A stretch of 64,000 nucleotides of DNA from Streptacidiphilus jiangxiensis (GCF_900109465.1 NZ_FOAZ01000002.1:248001-312000), one strand, 5' to 3'; numbered from the stretch's first letter, positions 36,096 to 45,115 are shown. Numbers and translations: made by a program. Notes: a model not told the origin generated them from the sequence alone.

Positions 36096-37310
36096 TCACG
36101 CGGTGCGGTACTTGGCGAGCTCCTGCTTGGCGATGGCCGCCTTGTGGACCTCGTCGGGGCCGTCGGCCAGGCGCAGGGTGCGCAGGTGGGCGTAGGCGCT
36201 GGCGAGCGGGAAGTCGTCGGTGACGCCGGCGGCGCCGAAGACCTGGATGGCCCGGTCGACGATCTTCAGGGCGACGTTGGGCGCGGCCACCTTGATCGCG
36301 GCGATCTCGGTGCGGGCGGCCTTGTTGCCGACGGTGTCCATCATCCAGGCGGCCTTGAGCGTCAGCAGACGGATCTGCTCGATGTCGATGCGGGCCTCGG
36401 CGATCCAGTCCTGGATGTTGCCGCGCGCCGCGAGCGGCTGCCCGAAGGTCGTGCGCGACAGCGCGCGCCGGCAGAGCAGCTCCAGCGCGCGCTCGGCCAG
36501 GCCGATGGCGCGCATGCAGTGGTGGATACGGCCGGGGCCGAGACGGGCCTGGCTGATGGCGAAGCCCTCCCCCTCCCCCTTGAGCACGTCGGCGACGGGA
36601 ACCCGGACGTCCTCGAAGGTGATCTCGGCGTGGCCCTCGCGGTCCAGGTAGCCGAAGACGGGCAGGCCGCGCACGATCGTCACGCCGGGCGCGTCGATCG
36701 GGACGACCATCATCGACTGCTGGCGGTGGCGCTCCGCGCTCGGGTCGGTCTTGCCCATGACGATCATGACGGTGCAGTTGCGGTGCAGTGCGTTGGAGGC
36801 GAACCACTTGCGGCCGTTGAGGACGTAGTGGTCGCCGTCGCGCTGCATGCGCATCTCGATGTTGGTGGCGTCGGAGCTGGCGACGGCCGGCTCGGTCATC
36901 GCGAAGGCGGAACGGATGGTGCCGTCGAGCAGCGGGCGGAGGTACTTCTCCTGGTGCTCCGGGGTGCCGAAGAGGGTGAACACCTCCATGTTGCCGGTGT
37001 CGGGCGCGGCGCAGTTGCAGGCCTCGGGGGCGAGGTGCGGGCTGCGCCCCATGATCTCGGCAAGCGGCGCGTACTCGAGGTTGGTCAGCCCCGCACCCCA
37101 GGCCGGATCGGGGTGGAAGAGGTTCCACAGTCCGCGGCGGCGGGCCTCGGCCTTGAGCTCCTCGATGACGGGCGGGTGGAAGTTGGGGTCGCCCGCGGCC
37201 CGCATCTGCTCCTCGTAGACGGCCTCGGCCGGGTACACGTGGGTGTCCATGAAGTCCAGCAGTTCGGCCTGGTACTTCTGGGCGCGCTCCGACAGCTCGA
37301 ACAGGGACAT
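36096..37310 (-). CDS. Acyl-CoA dehydrogenase (long-chain, FadE/ACAD10-11-like)
   Basis: A 404-residue flavoprotein. [20 protein letters not shown] (FAD/substrate loop), [13 protein letters not shown], and the C-terminal [34 protein letters not shown] are diagnostic of the branch related to ACAD10/11, in which the catalytic base is the Asp of DGPDEVH. It introduces the 2,3-double bond in acyl-CoA. First gene of a three-gene operon whose promoter is covered by a shared 22-bp operator (37354-37375). Confidence 0.94.
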   Translation of the reverse strand: MSLFELSERAQKYQAELLDFMDTHVYPAEAVYEEQMRAAGDPNFHPPVIEELKAEARRRGLWNLFHPDPAWGAGLTNLEYAPLAEIMGRSPHLAPEACNCAAPDTGNMEVFTLFGTPEHQEKYLRPLLDGTIRSAFAMTEPAVASSDATNIEMRMQRDGDHYVLNGRKWFASNALHRNCTVMIVMGKTDPSAERHRQQSMMVVPIDAPGVTIVRGLPVFGYLDREGHAEITFEDVRVPVADVLKGEGEGFAISQARLGPGRIHHCMRAIGLAERALELLCRRALSRTTFGQPLAARGNIQDWIAEARIDIEQIRLLTLKAAWMMDTVGNKAARTEIAAIKVAAPNVALKIVDRAIQVFGAAGVTDDFPLASAYAHLRTLRLADGPDEVHKAAIAKQELAKYRTA

Positions 37311-37353
37311 GGCGGGCTCCTGCCAGGGGATTCGGGGTGTGCTCCCTGTATAG

Positions 37354-37375
37354 TTGAATCCAACGTCAAGTTCAA
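37354..37375 (-). promoter_or_regulatory. Operator copy 1 of the acyl-CoA regulon, over the acyl-CoA dehydrogenase promoter
   Basis: Read on the minus strand the site is TTGAACTTGACG followed by TTGGATTCAA (22 bp): TTGAA-N5-(ACGT core)-N4/5-TTCAA. Its first six bases act as -35 TTGAAC, and 17 nt later TATACA forms the -10. The ATG of the dehydrogenase is 44 nt away. The same motif and geometry occur at 40815 and 40864. Confidence 0.85.
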
Positions 37376-37440
37376 GTAGTGCGAGTCCCGTGCCCCGGCT
37401 GTGCTTGGCCCCTGCCCCGAGGTCCCCTAGGCTCCCCGGC

Positions 37441-38604
37441 ATGAACACGGGGGAGTTCGGCGACGGCCGACGCACGGAGCGGAGTGGAACGTCCCTGCGG
37501 CGCGGTGTCGCGACCTGGCTCCTGGTGGGCCTGGCCGGGATCGCAGCACTGGTCGTGCTGTTGTTCGCCCTTCCGGGCCTCGTGGTGGACCACGATCTGG
37601 GCGGCGCACGCATCGCACCGCAGGACCGGCTGACCGCGGTGAACAACACCCGGACGACCTTCCTCCAGGCGGTCGGTGGACTGGTCGTCCTCTTCGGGGC
37701 CTGGGCCACCTGGCGGCAGCTGCGGGTGAGCCAGGACGGTCTGCGCGCCACCCAGGAGGGCTGGATCACCGACCGGTTCGGCCGCGCCGTCGACCAACTC
37801 GGCAGCGACAAGCTCGATGTCCGCATCGGCGGACTGCATGCGCTGTGGCGGATCGCCGAGCAGTCCCCGCGTGACCGTGAGGCCGCCATCTCCATCCAGG
37901 CGGCCTTCCTGCGCAGCCACACCCCCTGGCCGCCGACCGGCCCCTCCGCTCCCGGTGCGGGCGTCCACGTCAACGAGATCGCCCCGCTGGAGGTCCGCTC
38001 CCCCGACGTCCAGGTCGCCCTGACCGGGCTCGGGGTCCTGTGCCGGCACCGGGAGCAGAAGTGGGTCAACCTCGGGGCCACCGACCTGCGCCGCGCCGAC
38101 TGCGACGGCCTGTGGCTGAACGGCGTGAACCTCGACGGCGCCTGCCTGGAGGCGGCCGGCCTCTACGGCGCCAACCTCACCAACTCGTCGCTGGTCTCGG
38201 TCAATCTGCGTCATGCGGGCCTGGTGACGGCGATCCTGCACCGGGCTCGCGTGGTCGGTTCCGACCTGCGCGGCGCCCGGCTCGTCCAAGCGGATCTGCA
38301 CGCCACGGACCTGACCGGTGCGGACCTGCGCGAGGCCAACCTGCGCAAGGCCGACGCCACGGGCGCCGTGTTCCACCGGGCCGACCTGCGCCTCGCCGAT
38401 CTGCGCGGCACGGACCTGAGGCAGGCCGACCTGACCGCCGCTCGTCTGGACGAGGCGGTCGCGAGTGAACTGACCAGGTGGCCCACTGGTTTCGACCCGG
38501 CGGCAGCGGGGGTGCTGACGGTCGCCGATCCCGGCCCGGAGCCGGGCCCCTTGTTGCAACCCTCCGGAATCACGGGGCAGGCACCGCCGCTGCGGTCCCT
38601 GTGA
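37441..38604 (+). CDS. Membrane-anchored pentapeptide-repeat protein
   Basis: A 387-residue protein starting at ATG 37441. Two hydrophobic helices ([20 protein letters not shown], about 20-40, and [18 protein letters not shown], about 62-82) are followed by a cytoplasmic segment ([28 protein letters not shown], conserved in this family) and a pentapeptide-repeat region from about 215 to 365, e.g. [36 protein letters not shown]. The family is common in actinomycetes; the repeat forms a right-handed helix, and the role is unknown. Terminator shared with the TetR gene behind it. Confidence 0.9.
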   Translation: MNTGEFGDGRRTERSGTSLRRGVATWLLVGLAGIAALVVLLFALPGLVVDHDLGGARIAPQDRLTAVNNTRTTFLQAVGGLVVLFGAWATWRQLRVSQDGLRATQEGWITDRFGRAVDQLGSDKLDVRIGGLHALWRIAEQSPRDREAAISIQAAFLRSHTPWPPTGPSAPGAGVHVNEIAPLEVRSPDVQVALTGLGVLCRHREQKWVNLGATDLRRADCDGLWLNGVNLDGACLEAAGLYGANLTNSSLVSVNLRHAGLVTAILHRARVVGSDLRGARLVQADLHATDLTGADLREANLRKADATGAVFHRADLRLADLRGTDLRQADLTAARLDEAVASELTRWPTGFDPAAAGVLTVADPGPEPGPLLQPSGITGQAPPLRSL

Positions 38605-38611
38605 CCCGATT

Positions 38612-38631
38612 CCCCGGCCGCCTGGCCGGGG
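38612..38631. terminator. Bidirectional hairpin between the pentapeptide and TetR genes
   Basis: CCCCGGCC (38612-38619), loop GCCT, GGCCGGGG (38624-38631): a perfect 8-bp stem between two convergent stops. Confidence 0.7.
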
Positions 38632-38646
38632 GCACGGTCGCCGGGG

Positions 38647-39306
38647 TTACGACGCGTGTCCGCCCGGCTCGCGCAGTTGCAGGCCGTTGATCCAGATCTG
38701 GTTGAGCGTGCCCACCAGGCGCTCGAAGGCGATGCGCTGCTCCAGCACGTAGACCATGTAGGCCATCCGGCTCACCATGTTGGACAGCGCGTGCGCCGTC
38801 ACCAGCGGGTCCAGCGACGGGTCCGCCTCGCCGCGCTCCTGCAACTGCCGGATCAGCTTGGCGTTGCGCTGCGCGAAAGCGTTGCCGCGCTGGATGCGCA
38901 GCGCGCGGAAGGTCGGGTCGATCTGCGCGACCTGCTCGAACAGGGCCATCAGGCGAGCGTTCTGCTTGTAGGAGCGCAGGTACTCGCGGTTGGAGGCGTC
39001 GATCATTTCGCGGGCGTCGGTGATGCCGGTGCGCTCGCGCAGGTGCGGGTGGAGCATCTCCTCCTGGACCTGCTCGACGACGGCCGCGAAGATCTCCTCC
39101 TTGTTGTTGAAATAGGTGTAGAAGGAGCCGGAGGCGACGCCGGCCGCCTTGGAGATGTCGGTGATCCTCGCGTCCAGGTAGCCGTCGCGCTCGAAGACCT
39201 CGCGGGCGCCGCGGACCAGGGCGCCGCGGGTCCGTTCGCCGCGCGCGCTGCGCGGGGTGGTGATCCTTGCGTGCGCACCGTCCTCGGTCGGGACCTGGCC
39301 TGTCAC
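38647..39306 (-). CDS. TetR family regulator, probable repressor of the surrounding acyl-CoA genes
   Basis: A 219-residue protein; HTH about residues 22-70: RTRGALVRGAREVFERDGYL followed by ARITDISKAAGVASGSFYTYFNNKEEIFAAV, a strong TetR domain. The C-terminal helical domain (QNARLMALFEQVAQIDPTFR) resembles fatty-acid-responsive TetR proteins (FadR/KstR-like). It is embedded among acyl-CoA genes that share an operator, so I infer it is their regulator with an acyl-CoA ligand. I find no copy of the 22-bp operator at its own start. GTG start. Confidence 0.9.
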   Translation of the reverse strand: MTGQVPTEDGAHARITTPRSARGERTRGALVRGAREVFERDGYLDARITDISKAAGVASGSFYTYFNNKEEIFAAVVEQVQEEMLHPHLRERTGITDAREMIDASNREYLRSYKQNARLMALFEQVAQIDPTFRALRIQRGNAFAQRNAKLIRQLQERGEADPSLDPLVTAHALSNMVSRMAYMVYVLEQRIAFERLVGTLNQIWINGLQLREPGGHAS

Positions 39307-39366
39307 GCGTGTCCCTCCGAGCCTCGACCTGGCATTTCTGCCTCGGATGATAGCAACCGGGTCGGT

Positions 39367-39849
39367 TCAGTCACCCCTCTCCACGACCCTGGCCAGCGAC
39401 TCAGCGACCACGATCGGCTTCTCGCCACCCTCGCGCTCGACGACGTGCTGTGCGCGCAGTTGGATGCCGCCGGGGACAGGATCGGCGGCGAGCAGCGTCA
39501 GCCGCATCCGGATGCGCGAGCCGACCGGCAGCGGGGCCGGGAAACGGACCTTGTCGTAGCCGTAGTTGAGTCCGTGCGCGAAGCCGTCGAGGGCGAGCAG
39601 CGTGTAGGAGAACGCCGGGCCGAGCGCCAGGCTGTAGAGCCCGTGCGCGATGGTCCCGCCGAGCGGGCTGGCGGCGGCACGCTCGGGGTCGACGTGGATC
39701 CACTGCTGGTCGCCGGTGACCTCGGCGAAGGCGTCAACGCGCTCCTGGGTCACCTCGTGCCAGTCCGTCGGGCCGATCTCCTTGCCGATCAGCTGCTGGA
39801 GCTCGGCGAGGCTGGCCGGACGGACGGGGAGGACGTTCGGGTCGATCAT
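39367..39849 (-). CDS. MaoC-like enoyl-CoA hydratase (hot-dog fold)
   Basis: A 160-residue protein from ATG 39849 (a GTG 9 nt upstream is possible). The hydratase-2 motif is visible in VDAFAEVTGDQQWIHVDPERAAASPLGGTIAHGLYSL: catalytic Asp in D-x-x-x-x-H followed by the G..IAHG helix. It would perform the (R)-specific hydration of enoyl-CoA. It follows the epoxide-hydrolase-like gene by 24 nt and shares its operator-controlled promoter. Confidence 0.9.
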   Translation of the reverse strand: MIDPNVLPVRPASLAELQQLIGKEIGPTDWHEVTQERVDAFAEVTGDQQWIHVDPERAAASPLGGTIAHGLYSLALGPAFSYTLLALDGFAHGLNYGYDKVRFPAPLPVGSRIRMRLTLLAADPVPGGIQLRAQHVVEREGGEKPIVVAESLARVVERGD

Positions 39850-39873
39850 GCGCGGCACGTTCCTTTCGGAGGG

Positions 39874-40800
39874 TCAGAGGGAGGCGAGGAAGCCCAGCAG
39901 GGCGGCGTTGACCTCGTCGGGCCGCTGCTGCTGGATCCAGTGACCGGCGCCGTCGAGGACGAGCAGGCCGCGCTGGTCGGTGAGGACGCGGTCGAGGCGG
40001 TCGGTGGCGCTGAAGGTGGCCACCGGGTCGCGGGAGCCGATGGCGAAGAAGGAGGGCTGGTCGACGGTGCGGCCGGCCAGCGGCTCCATCAGCTCCCAGT
40101 TGCGGTCGATGTTGCGGTAGTAGTTGAGGCCGCCGGTGAACCCGGTCCGCTCGAACGTCTCGACGTAGTGGGCGAGTTCGTCCTCCGTCTGCCAGGAGGG
40201 CAGCCGCTCGGCGGGTTCGTCGCGGGCCGCCCAGGCGGCCGTCGGGGCCTCGCGGGAGAGCAGCGTGCGCCGGATGTCCGCGCGCAGCGCGGTCTCGGGT
40301 TCGGGGGTCTGGAACCAGCAGATGTAGAAGTCCTCGCCCATGCGCGAGCGCAGGATGGACAGCGGCGGGACGGGCGCACGCGGCGCCGGCGGCACGCTGA
40401 GCCCGGCGACGGCGCGGACGCGGTCGGGGTGCAGCAGGGCCAGGTGCCAGACCACGGCCGCGCCCCAGTCGTGGCCGACGAAGACGGCGTCCGCGAGGCC
40501 GAGGGCGTCGAGGAGCCCGGCCAGGTCGGCGCAGAGGGTGACCATGTCGTACGCGGCGGGGTCGGCGGGCCGGGAGCTGCCACCGTAGCCGCGCAGGTCG
40601 GGGACGATCACGCGGTGGCCGGCCTCGGCCAGCGCGGTGATCTGGTGGCGCCAGGAGAACGCCAGCTCGGGGAAGCCGTGGCAGAGGACGACGGGCGTGC
40701 CCTCTCCCGCCTCGAAGACGCGCAGTTCGATGCCGTTGGTGGCGACCTGCCGCGGGACCAGCTTCTCCCACGCGGCGAGTGCGCTGCTGTCGGTGGCCAT
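39874..40800 (-). CDS. Alpha/beta hydrolase of the epoxide hydrolase subfamily
   Basis: A 308-residue hydrolase. HGFPE (residues 41-45) is the epoxide hydrolase oxyanion motif, Asp111 in VGHDWGAAVVWHL the nucleophile, and the catalytic His lies in DGAGHWIQQQRPDEVN; the ring-opening tyrosine is likely within NYYRNIDRNWEL. The start was moved to ATG 40800, 15 nt from operator copy 2. It is cotranscribed with the MaoC gene. It may open epoxides of fatty acids or act on a related acyl compound. Confidence 0.9.
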   Translation of the reverse strand: MATDSSALAAWEKLVPRQVATNGIELRVFEAGEGTPVVLCHGFPELAFSWRHQITALAEAGHRVIVPDLRGYGGSSRPADPAAYDMVTLCADLAGLLDALGLADAVFVGHDWGAAVVWHLALLHPDRVRAVAGLSVPPAPRAPVPPLSILRSRMGEDFYICWFQTPEPETALRADIRRTLLSREAPTAAWAARDEPAERLPSWQTEDELAHYVETFERTGFTGGLNYYRNIDRNWELMEPLAGRTVDQPSFFAIGSRDPVATFSATDRLDRVLTDQRGLLVLDGAGHWIQQQRPDEVNAALLGFLASL

Positions 40801-40814
40801 GGCACCGAGGCTAG

Positions 40815-40836
40815 TCAAACTTGACGTCGGATTCAA
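40815..40836 (-). promoter_or_regulatory. Operator copy 2 of the acyl-CoA regulon, before the epoxide-hydrolase gene
   Basis: The plus-strand text is TCAAACTTGACG followed by TCGGATTCAA. On the minus strand TTGAAT is a -35, followed by a 17-nt spacer and TAGCCT as -10; the ATG at 40800 lies just behind, giving a very short leader. Same core (ACGT) and arms as copies 1 and 3. Confidence 0.85.
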
Positions 40837-40863
40837 TAAGTCCCTCGGCTCGCGCCCGGGATA

Positions 40864-40885
40864 TTGAACTCGACATTGGATTCAT
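40864..40885 (+). promoter_or_regulatory. Operator copy 3 of the acyl-CoA regulon, before the acyl-CoA ligase gene
   Basis: TTGAACTCGACA followed by TTGGATTCAT. TTGAAC forms the -35, and TATACC 17 nt later the -10, exactly as in copy 1; the ligase ATG is 49 nt beyond. Copies 2 and 3 lie back to back between divergent genes. Confidence 0.85.
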
Positions 40886-40934
40886 CTATACCGGGGACAG
40901 CCGCACCGGATCGCCGCCCTCCGGAAGGAGACCC

Positions 40935-42497
40935 ATGTCGAACGCCGCGCAACCGCTCTGGGACCACGCCGCCTCCGCCCCGAACCGTCCCGCCCTCCTC
41001 GGCACCGCCGGTCAGCGCTGGGACTACGCCACGCTGCGCGACCACGTCGCCGCCTTCGCCGCCCGGCTGCGCGCGGCCGGGATCGGGCCGGGCGACCGGG
41101 TACTGCTGGTCGCCCCCTCGGTGCCGGAGTTCGTCGCGGCCTACCACGGGCTGCTCTCCGTCGGCGCGATCGCGGTCACCGCGAACACCATGGCGACGGC
41201 GCCCGAACTGGAGTACATCGGCGCCGACGCCGGCATCGGCCTGGTCATCGCCTGGCATGCCCTCTCCGCCGGGCCGGCCTCCGGACCCGCGTCCGCCGCG
41301 CCCGCCGCCGCCGCGGCGGCCGCCGCCGTCGGCGTGCCGTTCTGGGCGCTGCGACGTGAACTGGGCGGTCCTGCCGGGCCCGACGCTCCCGGCGAGGCGC
41401 TGCCGAACGGCCCCGTGACCGTCGATGCCGACGACACCGCCGCGATCCTCTACACCTCCGGCACCACCGGCCGCCCGAAGGGCGCCATGCTCACGCACGG
41501 CAACCTGCACGCCTGCGCGTCGATCTTCGAGCGGGTGCACGGGCTCGGCCCCGACGACCGGGCGGGCACCGCACTGCCGCTGTTCCACGTCTTCGGCCAG
41601 GCCTGCCTGCTGGCCACCACACTGCGCGTGGGCGCCTCGCTCTCCCTGCTCCCCCGGTTCGACCCGCGCGAGATGCTGGACCTGATCCGCGACCACCGGC
41701 TCACCACCACGGCCGGGGTCCCGACCATGTGGAACGCACTGCTGCACGCCGCGGGCGACGCCGACCCGGCCGACTTCGCCAGCCTGCGTCTCGCCTCCTC
41801 CGGCGGAGCCTCGCTGCCCGGCGAGGTCAAGCGCGCCTTCGAGAAGCGCTTCGGCTGCACGATCCTGGAGGGCTACGGCCTGACCGAGACGACCGGCTCG
41901 GCCACCGTGCAGGTCACCGACCGCGGGGCCACCGTCGGCTCGGTCGGCGCCGCGCTGCCGGGCTGCGAGGTCGCGATCCGGGCCCTGGACGGCGGGGAGG
42001 TACCGACAGGCGGCATCGGCGAGGTCCACGTGCGCGGGCCGGTGGTCATGAAGGGCTACTGGGGCCGCCCCGAGGCCACCGCCGAGGTGCTCCGCGACGG
42101 CTGGCTCGCCACGGGAGACCTGGGCCGCCTCGACGAGACCGGCGAGCTGTTCATCGTGGACCGCACGAAGGACCTCGTCATCCGCGGCGGCTACAACGTC
42201 TACCCGCGTGAGGTCGAGGAGGTCCTCTACACCCACCCCGACGTGGTCGAGGCGGCCGTGGTCGGAGTCCCGGACGACCACTACGGCGAGGAGGTCGCCG
42301 CAGCGATCGCCCTGCGCCCCGGCGCCACCCCGGACGCGGCGGCGCTGCGCGCCTGGGCCAAGGAACGGCTCTCCGCCTACAAGGTCCCCCACCTGGTCGC
42401 CTTCGTCGACGCCCTGCCCAAGGGCGCGACCGGCAAGATCCTCAAGCGCGCCATCGACCGCTCCCTGTTCGAGGAGGCGGATACGATCGCGCCATGA
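40935..42497 (+). CDS. Fatty acid--CoA ligase (AMP-forming)
   Basis: A 520-residue adenylating enzyme from ATG 40935 (GGAAGGAG upstream). YTSGTTGRPKGAMLTHGNL (P-loop), LEGYGLTETTG (A5), GWLATGDLGRLDETGELFIVDRTKDL (A7) and the lysine motif LPKGATGKILKR are complete. An Ala-rich insertion lies near residues 115-135. It activates free fatty or aromatic acids to CoA esters, feeding the dehydrogenase and hydratases of this cluster. It overlaps the TPR gene by 4 nt. Confidence 0.95.
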   Translation: MSNAAQPLWDHAASAPNRPALLGTAGQRWDYATLRDHVAAFAARLRAAGIGPGDRVLLVAPSVPEFVAAYHGLLSVGAIAVTANTMATAPELEYIGADAGIGLVIAWHALSAGPASGPASAAPAAAAAAAAVGVPFWALRRELGGPAGPDAPGEALPNGPVTVDADDTAAILYTSGTTGRPKGAMLTHGNLHACASIFERVHGLGPDDRAGTALPLFHVFGQACLLATTLRVGASLSLLPRFDPREMLDLIRDHRLTTTAGVPTMWNALLHAAGDADPADFASLRLASSGGASLPGEVKRAFEKRFGCTILEGYGLTETTGSATVQVTDRGATVGSVGAALPGCEVAIRALDGGEVPTGGIGEVHVRGPVVMKGYWGRPEATAEVLRDGWLATGDLGRLDETGELFIVDRTKDLVIRGGYNVYPREVEEVLYTHPDVVEAAVVGVPDDHYGEEVAAAIALRPGATPDAAALRAWAKERLSAYKVPHLVAFVDALPKGATGKILKRAIDRSLFEEADTIAP

Positions 42498-43156
42498 CGA
42501 CACCGGACAACGCGGACCTCCGCCTCGAACAGGCCCAACTCGCCTACGAGCGTGCGGCCTTCGGGGGTGACAGCAGCGCCCTGCCGGACGCCGAACGGGG
42601 TCTCGACGCCGTCGAGGCCGACGTCGCCCTGGCCCGGGGTCGGCTGCTCCACGCGCGCTTCCTCGACGAGCGGGCCGACAACGCCCGCGAGCTGGAACTG
42701 TTCGAGCGGGCCGCCGAGCTGTACCGGGAGCTCGGCGACGTCCGCGGCGAGGGCGAGGCGCTGTTCTGGGTCGGCGCCGTCCACCACATCACGCGCGGCG
42801 ACGCGCAGACCGCCCGGCCGTACTACGAGGACGCGCTGCGGCTCGCGACCGGGGCCGCGGACCGGCTGACCGTCTCCTACGTCCTGCGCCACCTCGGCTT
42901 CGCCGACCACATGGCCGGACGGCCGGAGCAGGCGAGGGCGCAGCTGGAGGAGTCCACCCGCCTGCGCCGGGAGCTGGGGTTCGCGCCCGGTGTGGCGGCC
43001 AACCTCGTCGGGCTGGCCTACCTCGCCGCGCAGCAGGACCGGCGTGAGGACGCGGCCGACCTGCTGCGGGAGGCGGCGGAGCTCGCGGGGAGCTCCGCCG
43101 CCCACGGCGTGCTGCGGCAGGTCGCGGAGGCCCGCAAGGAGCTGGACCTCGACTGA
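42494..43156 (+). CDS. Tetratricopeptide-repeat protein
   Basis: A 220-residue helical protein starting inside the ligase stop (ATGA). TPR-like pairs appear as AELYRELGDVRGEGEALFWVGAVHH, ARPYYEDALRLATGAADR, AQLEESTRLRRELGFAPGVAANLVGLAYLAAQQ and EDAADLLREAAELAGSS. No catalytic residue. It likely acts as a scaffold; coupling to the ligase suggests a linked role, but no specific function is known. Confidence 0.85.
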   Translation: MTTPDNADLRLEQAQLAYERAAFGGDSSALPDAERGLDAVEADVALARGRLLHARFLDERADNARELELFERAAELYRELGDVRGEGEALFWVGAVHHITRGDAQTARPYYEDALRLATGAADRLTVSYVLRHLGFADHMAGRPEQARAQLEESTRLRRELGFAPGVAANLVGLAYLAAQQDRREDAADLLREAAELAGSSAAHGVLRQVAEARKELDLD

Positions 43157-43160
43157 GGCC

Positions 43161-43177
43161 GCCGCCGCCCCGGCGGC
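43161..43177. terminator. Short bidirectional hairpin between the TPR gene and the P450
   Basis: GCCGCCG (43161-43167), 3-nt loop, CGGCGGC (43171-43177) between two convergent stops 20 nt apart. Confidence 0.5.
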
Positions 43178-44397
43178 TACCAGAGCACCGGCAGCCGCTC
43201 CGGCAGGCGCTTCATGTAGCCCGTGCGCCAGACCAGTTGCTCGATCGGAACGGCCAGGTCCAGCTCGGGCATGCGGTCCAGCAGTGTGGTGATGGCGATC
43301 TCCGCGTGTCGGCGGCCCAACGCCGTGGCCGGGCAGTAGTGCTGCCCGCCACCGAAGGAGAGGTGTGCGGCGCTGTTGGGCCGGGCCAGGTCGATCGCGT
43401 CCGGGTTCGCGAAGACCTCCGGGTCGCTGTTGGCGCCCTCGACCAGGACCAGCACCAGTTCGCCGGCGCGGACCAGCACGTCACCCAACTGCACATCCTC
43501 CAGGGCGAGTCGGGGCAGCCCGTCGCCGATGGAGAGGTTGACGCGCAACAGCTCCTCGACCGCCGCCGGGGCCAGCTCCGGCTCCTTGCGCAGCCGCGCC
43601 CGCAGCTCCGGGTTCTGCAGCAGCGTCACGAACGCCATGGTGAGGAACCCGGCCGTGGAGACGACACCGGCGCCGAAGAAGGTGACGCCGACGGTGGCCA
43701 GCATCTCGTCCGTCAGGTGGGCGTAGTCCGGGTCGGAGCGCAGGGCCGCGAGCTCCGCCATCAACCCGGTGGTGGCCGGGTCGTCCAGACGGTCCGTCAT
43801 ATAGGAGATGTCGCGGTCCCAGTTGAGCTTGGCACCGGCGACCGGGCAGGCGGAGTTCATGAACGCGATGTCCAGGCTGCTCGCCAGCCGGGGCGCGTCC
43901 TCGAACGGGATGCCGAGGATGCGGCAGTGCAGGGCCTCCGAGTACGGGTTGGCGAAGCCGTGCCGGAGATCCGCCGGCGCGCCGGCGGCGAGCAGGCCGT
44001 CGACGAACACGGCGGCCTGTTCGCGCATCCACTCGTCCAGGCCCGGGGCCTTGGGGTTGATCGCCTTGAGCACGGCCTTGCGCAGCCCCGCGCCGGTGAT
44101 GTTGCCCATGTTGTTGACGACCTCGGGCGGGATCGTCAGCGCGTACTGGCGCGGCACGCCCGGTGCGGAGGTGTCCTTCAGGCTGAACCGCCGGTCCTCC
44201 AGCACCTGCTTGCACAGGGCGTGGGAGGAGACCAGCCAGGCCGGGTCGCCCGCGATGGTCCGCACCCGCTTGACCGGTTCGGCGCGCAGCTCCTCGATCT
44301 CGTCGGGCAGTCGGTCGCCGCGCCAGGAGAACGGGAACGCGGGCAGGTCGCCGACCTCGATCGACGCGGTCTCGGTCGACGCAGTGTCAAGCGGCAT
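43177..44397 (-). CDS. Cytochrome P450, CYP121-like (cyclodipeptide oxidising)
   Basis: A 406-residue P450; heme-thiolate Cys355 in [19 protein letters not shown]. It reads along its full length like mycobacterial CYP121A1, recalled from memory: [73 protein letters not shown] and the end [10 protein letters not shown]. The I-helix lacks the usual acid-alcohol pair, as in CYP121. Several CYP121 substrate contacts seem conserved (Thr/Val/Asn of the PPEVVNNM region, Trp of NWD, the I-helix Ser), but positions matching Phe280, Gln385 and Arg386 read Ile, Met (395) and Lys (396). It overlaps the cyclodipeptide synthase gene by 11 nt. Expected to couple or oxidise a cyclodipeptide. Confidence 0.93.
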   Translation of the reverse strand: MPLDTASTETASIEVGDLPAFPFSWRGDRLPDEIEELRAEPVKRVRTIAGDPAWLVSSHALCKQVLEDRRFSLKDTSAPGVPRQYALTIPPEVVNNMGNITGAGLRKAVLKAINPKAPGLDEWMREQAAVFVDGLLAAGAPADLRHGFANPYSEALHCRILGIPFEDAPRLASSLDIAFMNSACPVAGAKLNWDRDISYMTDRLDDPATTGLMAELAALRSDPDYAHLTDEMLATVGVTFFGAGVVSTAGFLTMAFVTLLQNPELRARLRKEPELAPAAVEELLRVNLSIGDGLPRLALEDVQLGDVLVRAGELVLVLVEGANSDPEVFANPDAIDLARPNSAAHLSFGGGQHYCPATALGRRHAEIAITTLLDRMPELDLAVPIEQLVWRTGYMKRLPERLPVLW

Positions 44398-45115
44398 TCC
44401 GGTGTCCCCCTTCGGTGGCCGGCGTGACGATCGCATGGCCCTGGTTGCGTGAGGCGCGCAGGCCGTAGCCGCGCGAGTAGAGCAGCTCCGCCAACGGCAG
44501 CAGCTGGTGGTAGCAGTTGAGCGAGGACGGCACGTCGAGGATGGCCGGGCTGTCGAGGAAGAGCGGCGCTTCGGCGCAGATGTAGCGCAGGCACACCTCG
44601 CGCTGCACGGCGGTCGCGGTCCGGCCCTCCCCGAGCACCTTGCTCTCCAGGAACGCGCCGACGAGCCGGTCGATCACGGCGCGGAACTCCGGATCGGTGT
44701 CCAGCCGCCGCCACAGCTCCTCGTGCAGGCGCCTGTAGGCGGGGACCGCCTGGAAGTCCGACATGGCGTGGGACCGGATCCGGCCCTCGCCGTCGTCGAC
44801 CTCCTCGACGGCGGTGCGCACCTTGGCGCGCACCCCGCGCAGGTTCTTGACCGCCTTCCGGCGGGCGTCGTCCTCGGTGTAGCCGAGCGCCTCGTACATC
44901 TCGGCGACGTACAGGTCGGTGTGGACCAGGTCGACCTGACGGAAGTTCGCCGCACCCCAACGGGCCAGGTCGATCAGGCGCTGCTGGGAGAAGTAGCTGT
45001 TGCCGGGCGAGACGCCGATCACCGCGTGGTCGCCCTCGGCCTGGATCAGGGCGCAGTGGGGCGTGTAAGGCCTGACATGGAATAACGTATCGGTCGCTGT
45101 CTGCAAGATCTGCAA
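44387..45115 (-). CDS. tRNA-dependent cyclodipeptide synthase, Rv2275-like
   Basis: A 242-residue enzyme of the class-I-tRNA-synthetase-like CDPS fold; joins two aminoacyl-tRNAs into a diketopiperazine. Catalytic Ser36 lies in [23 protein letters not shown] carries the Tyr...Glu pair and SLNCYHQ the YH of the NYH subfamily. Long blocks ([29 protein letters not shown]) match M. tuberculosis Rv2275, which makes cyclo(Tyr-Tyr). The start is a TTG at 45115: an in-frame stop precedes it, and no ATG/GTG occurs before the conserved core (TTG 45106 also possible). Codon 11 is TTA (45083-45085), a rare bldA-type codon. It lacks the Rv2275 N-terminal extension. Confidence 0.95.
   Translation of the reverse strand: MQILQTATDTLFHVRPYTPHCALIQAEGDHAVIGVSPGNSYFSQQRLIDLARWGAANFRQVDLVHTDLYVAEMYEALGYTEDDARRKAVKNLRGVRAKVRTAVEEVDDGEGRIRSHAMSDFQAVPAYRRLHEELWRRLDTDPEFRAVIDRLVGAFLESKVLGEGRTATAVQREVCLRYICAEAPLFLDSPAILDVPSSLNCYHQLLPLAELLYSRGYGLRASRNQGHAIVTPATEGGHRNAA

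Noticed and set aside
42494-43156. TPR gene as part of the cyclodipeptide cluster
   Set aside because: It overlaps the ligase gene and is transcribed towards the P450, with a hairpin between; it belongs to the acyl-CoA side.
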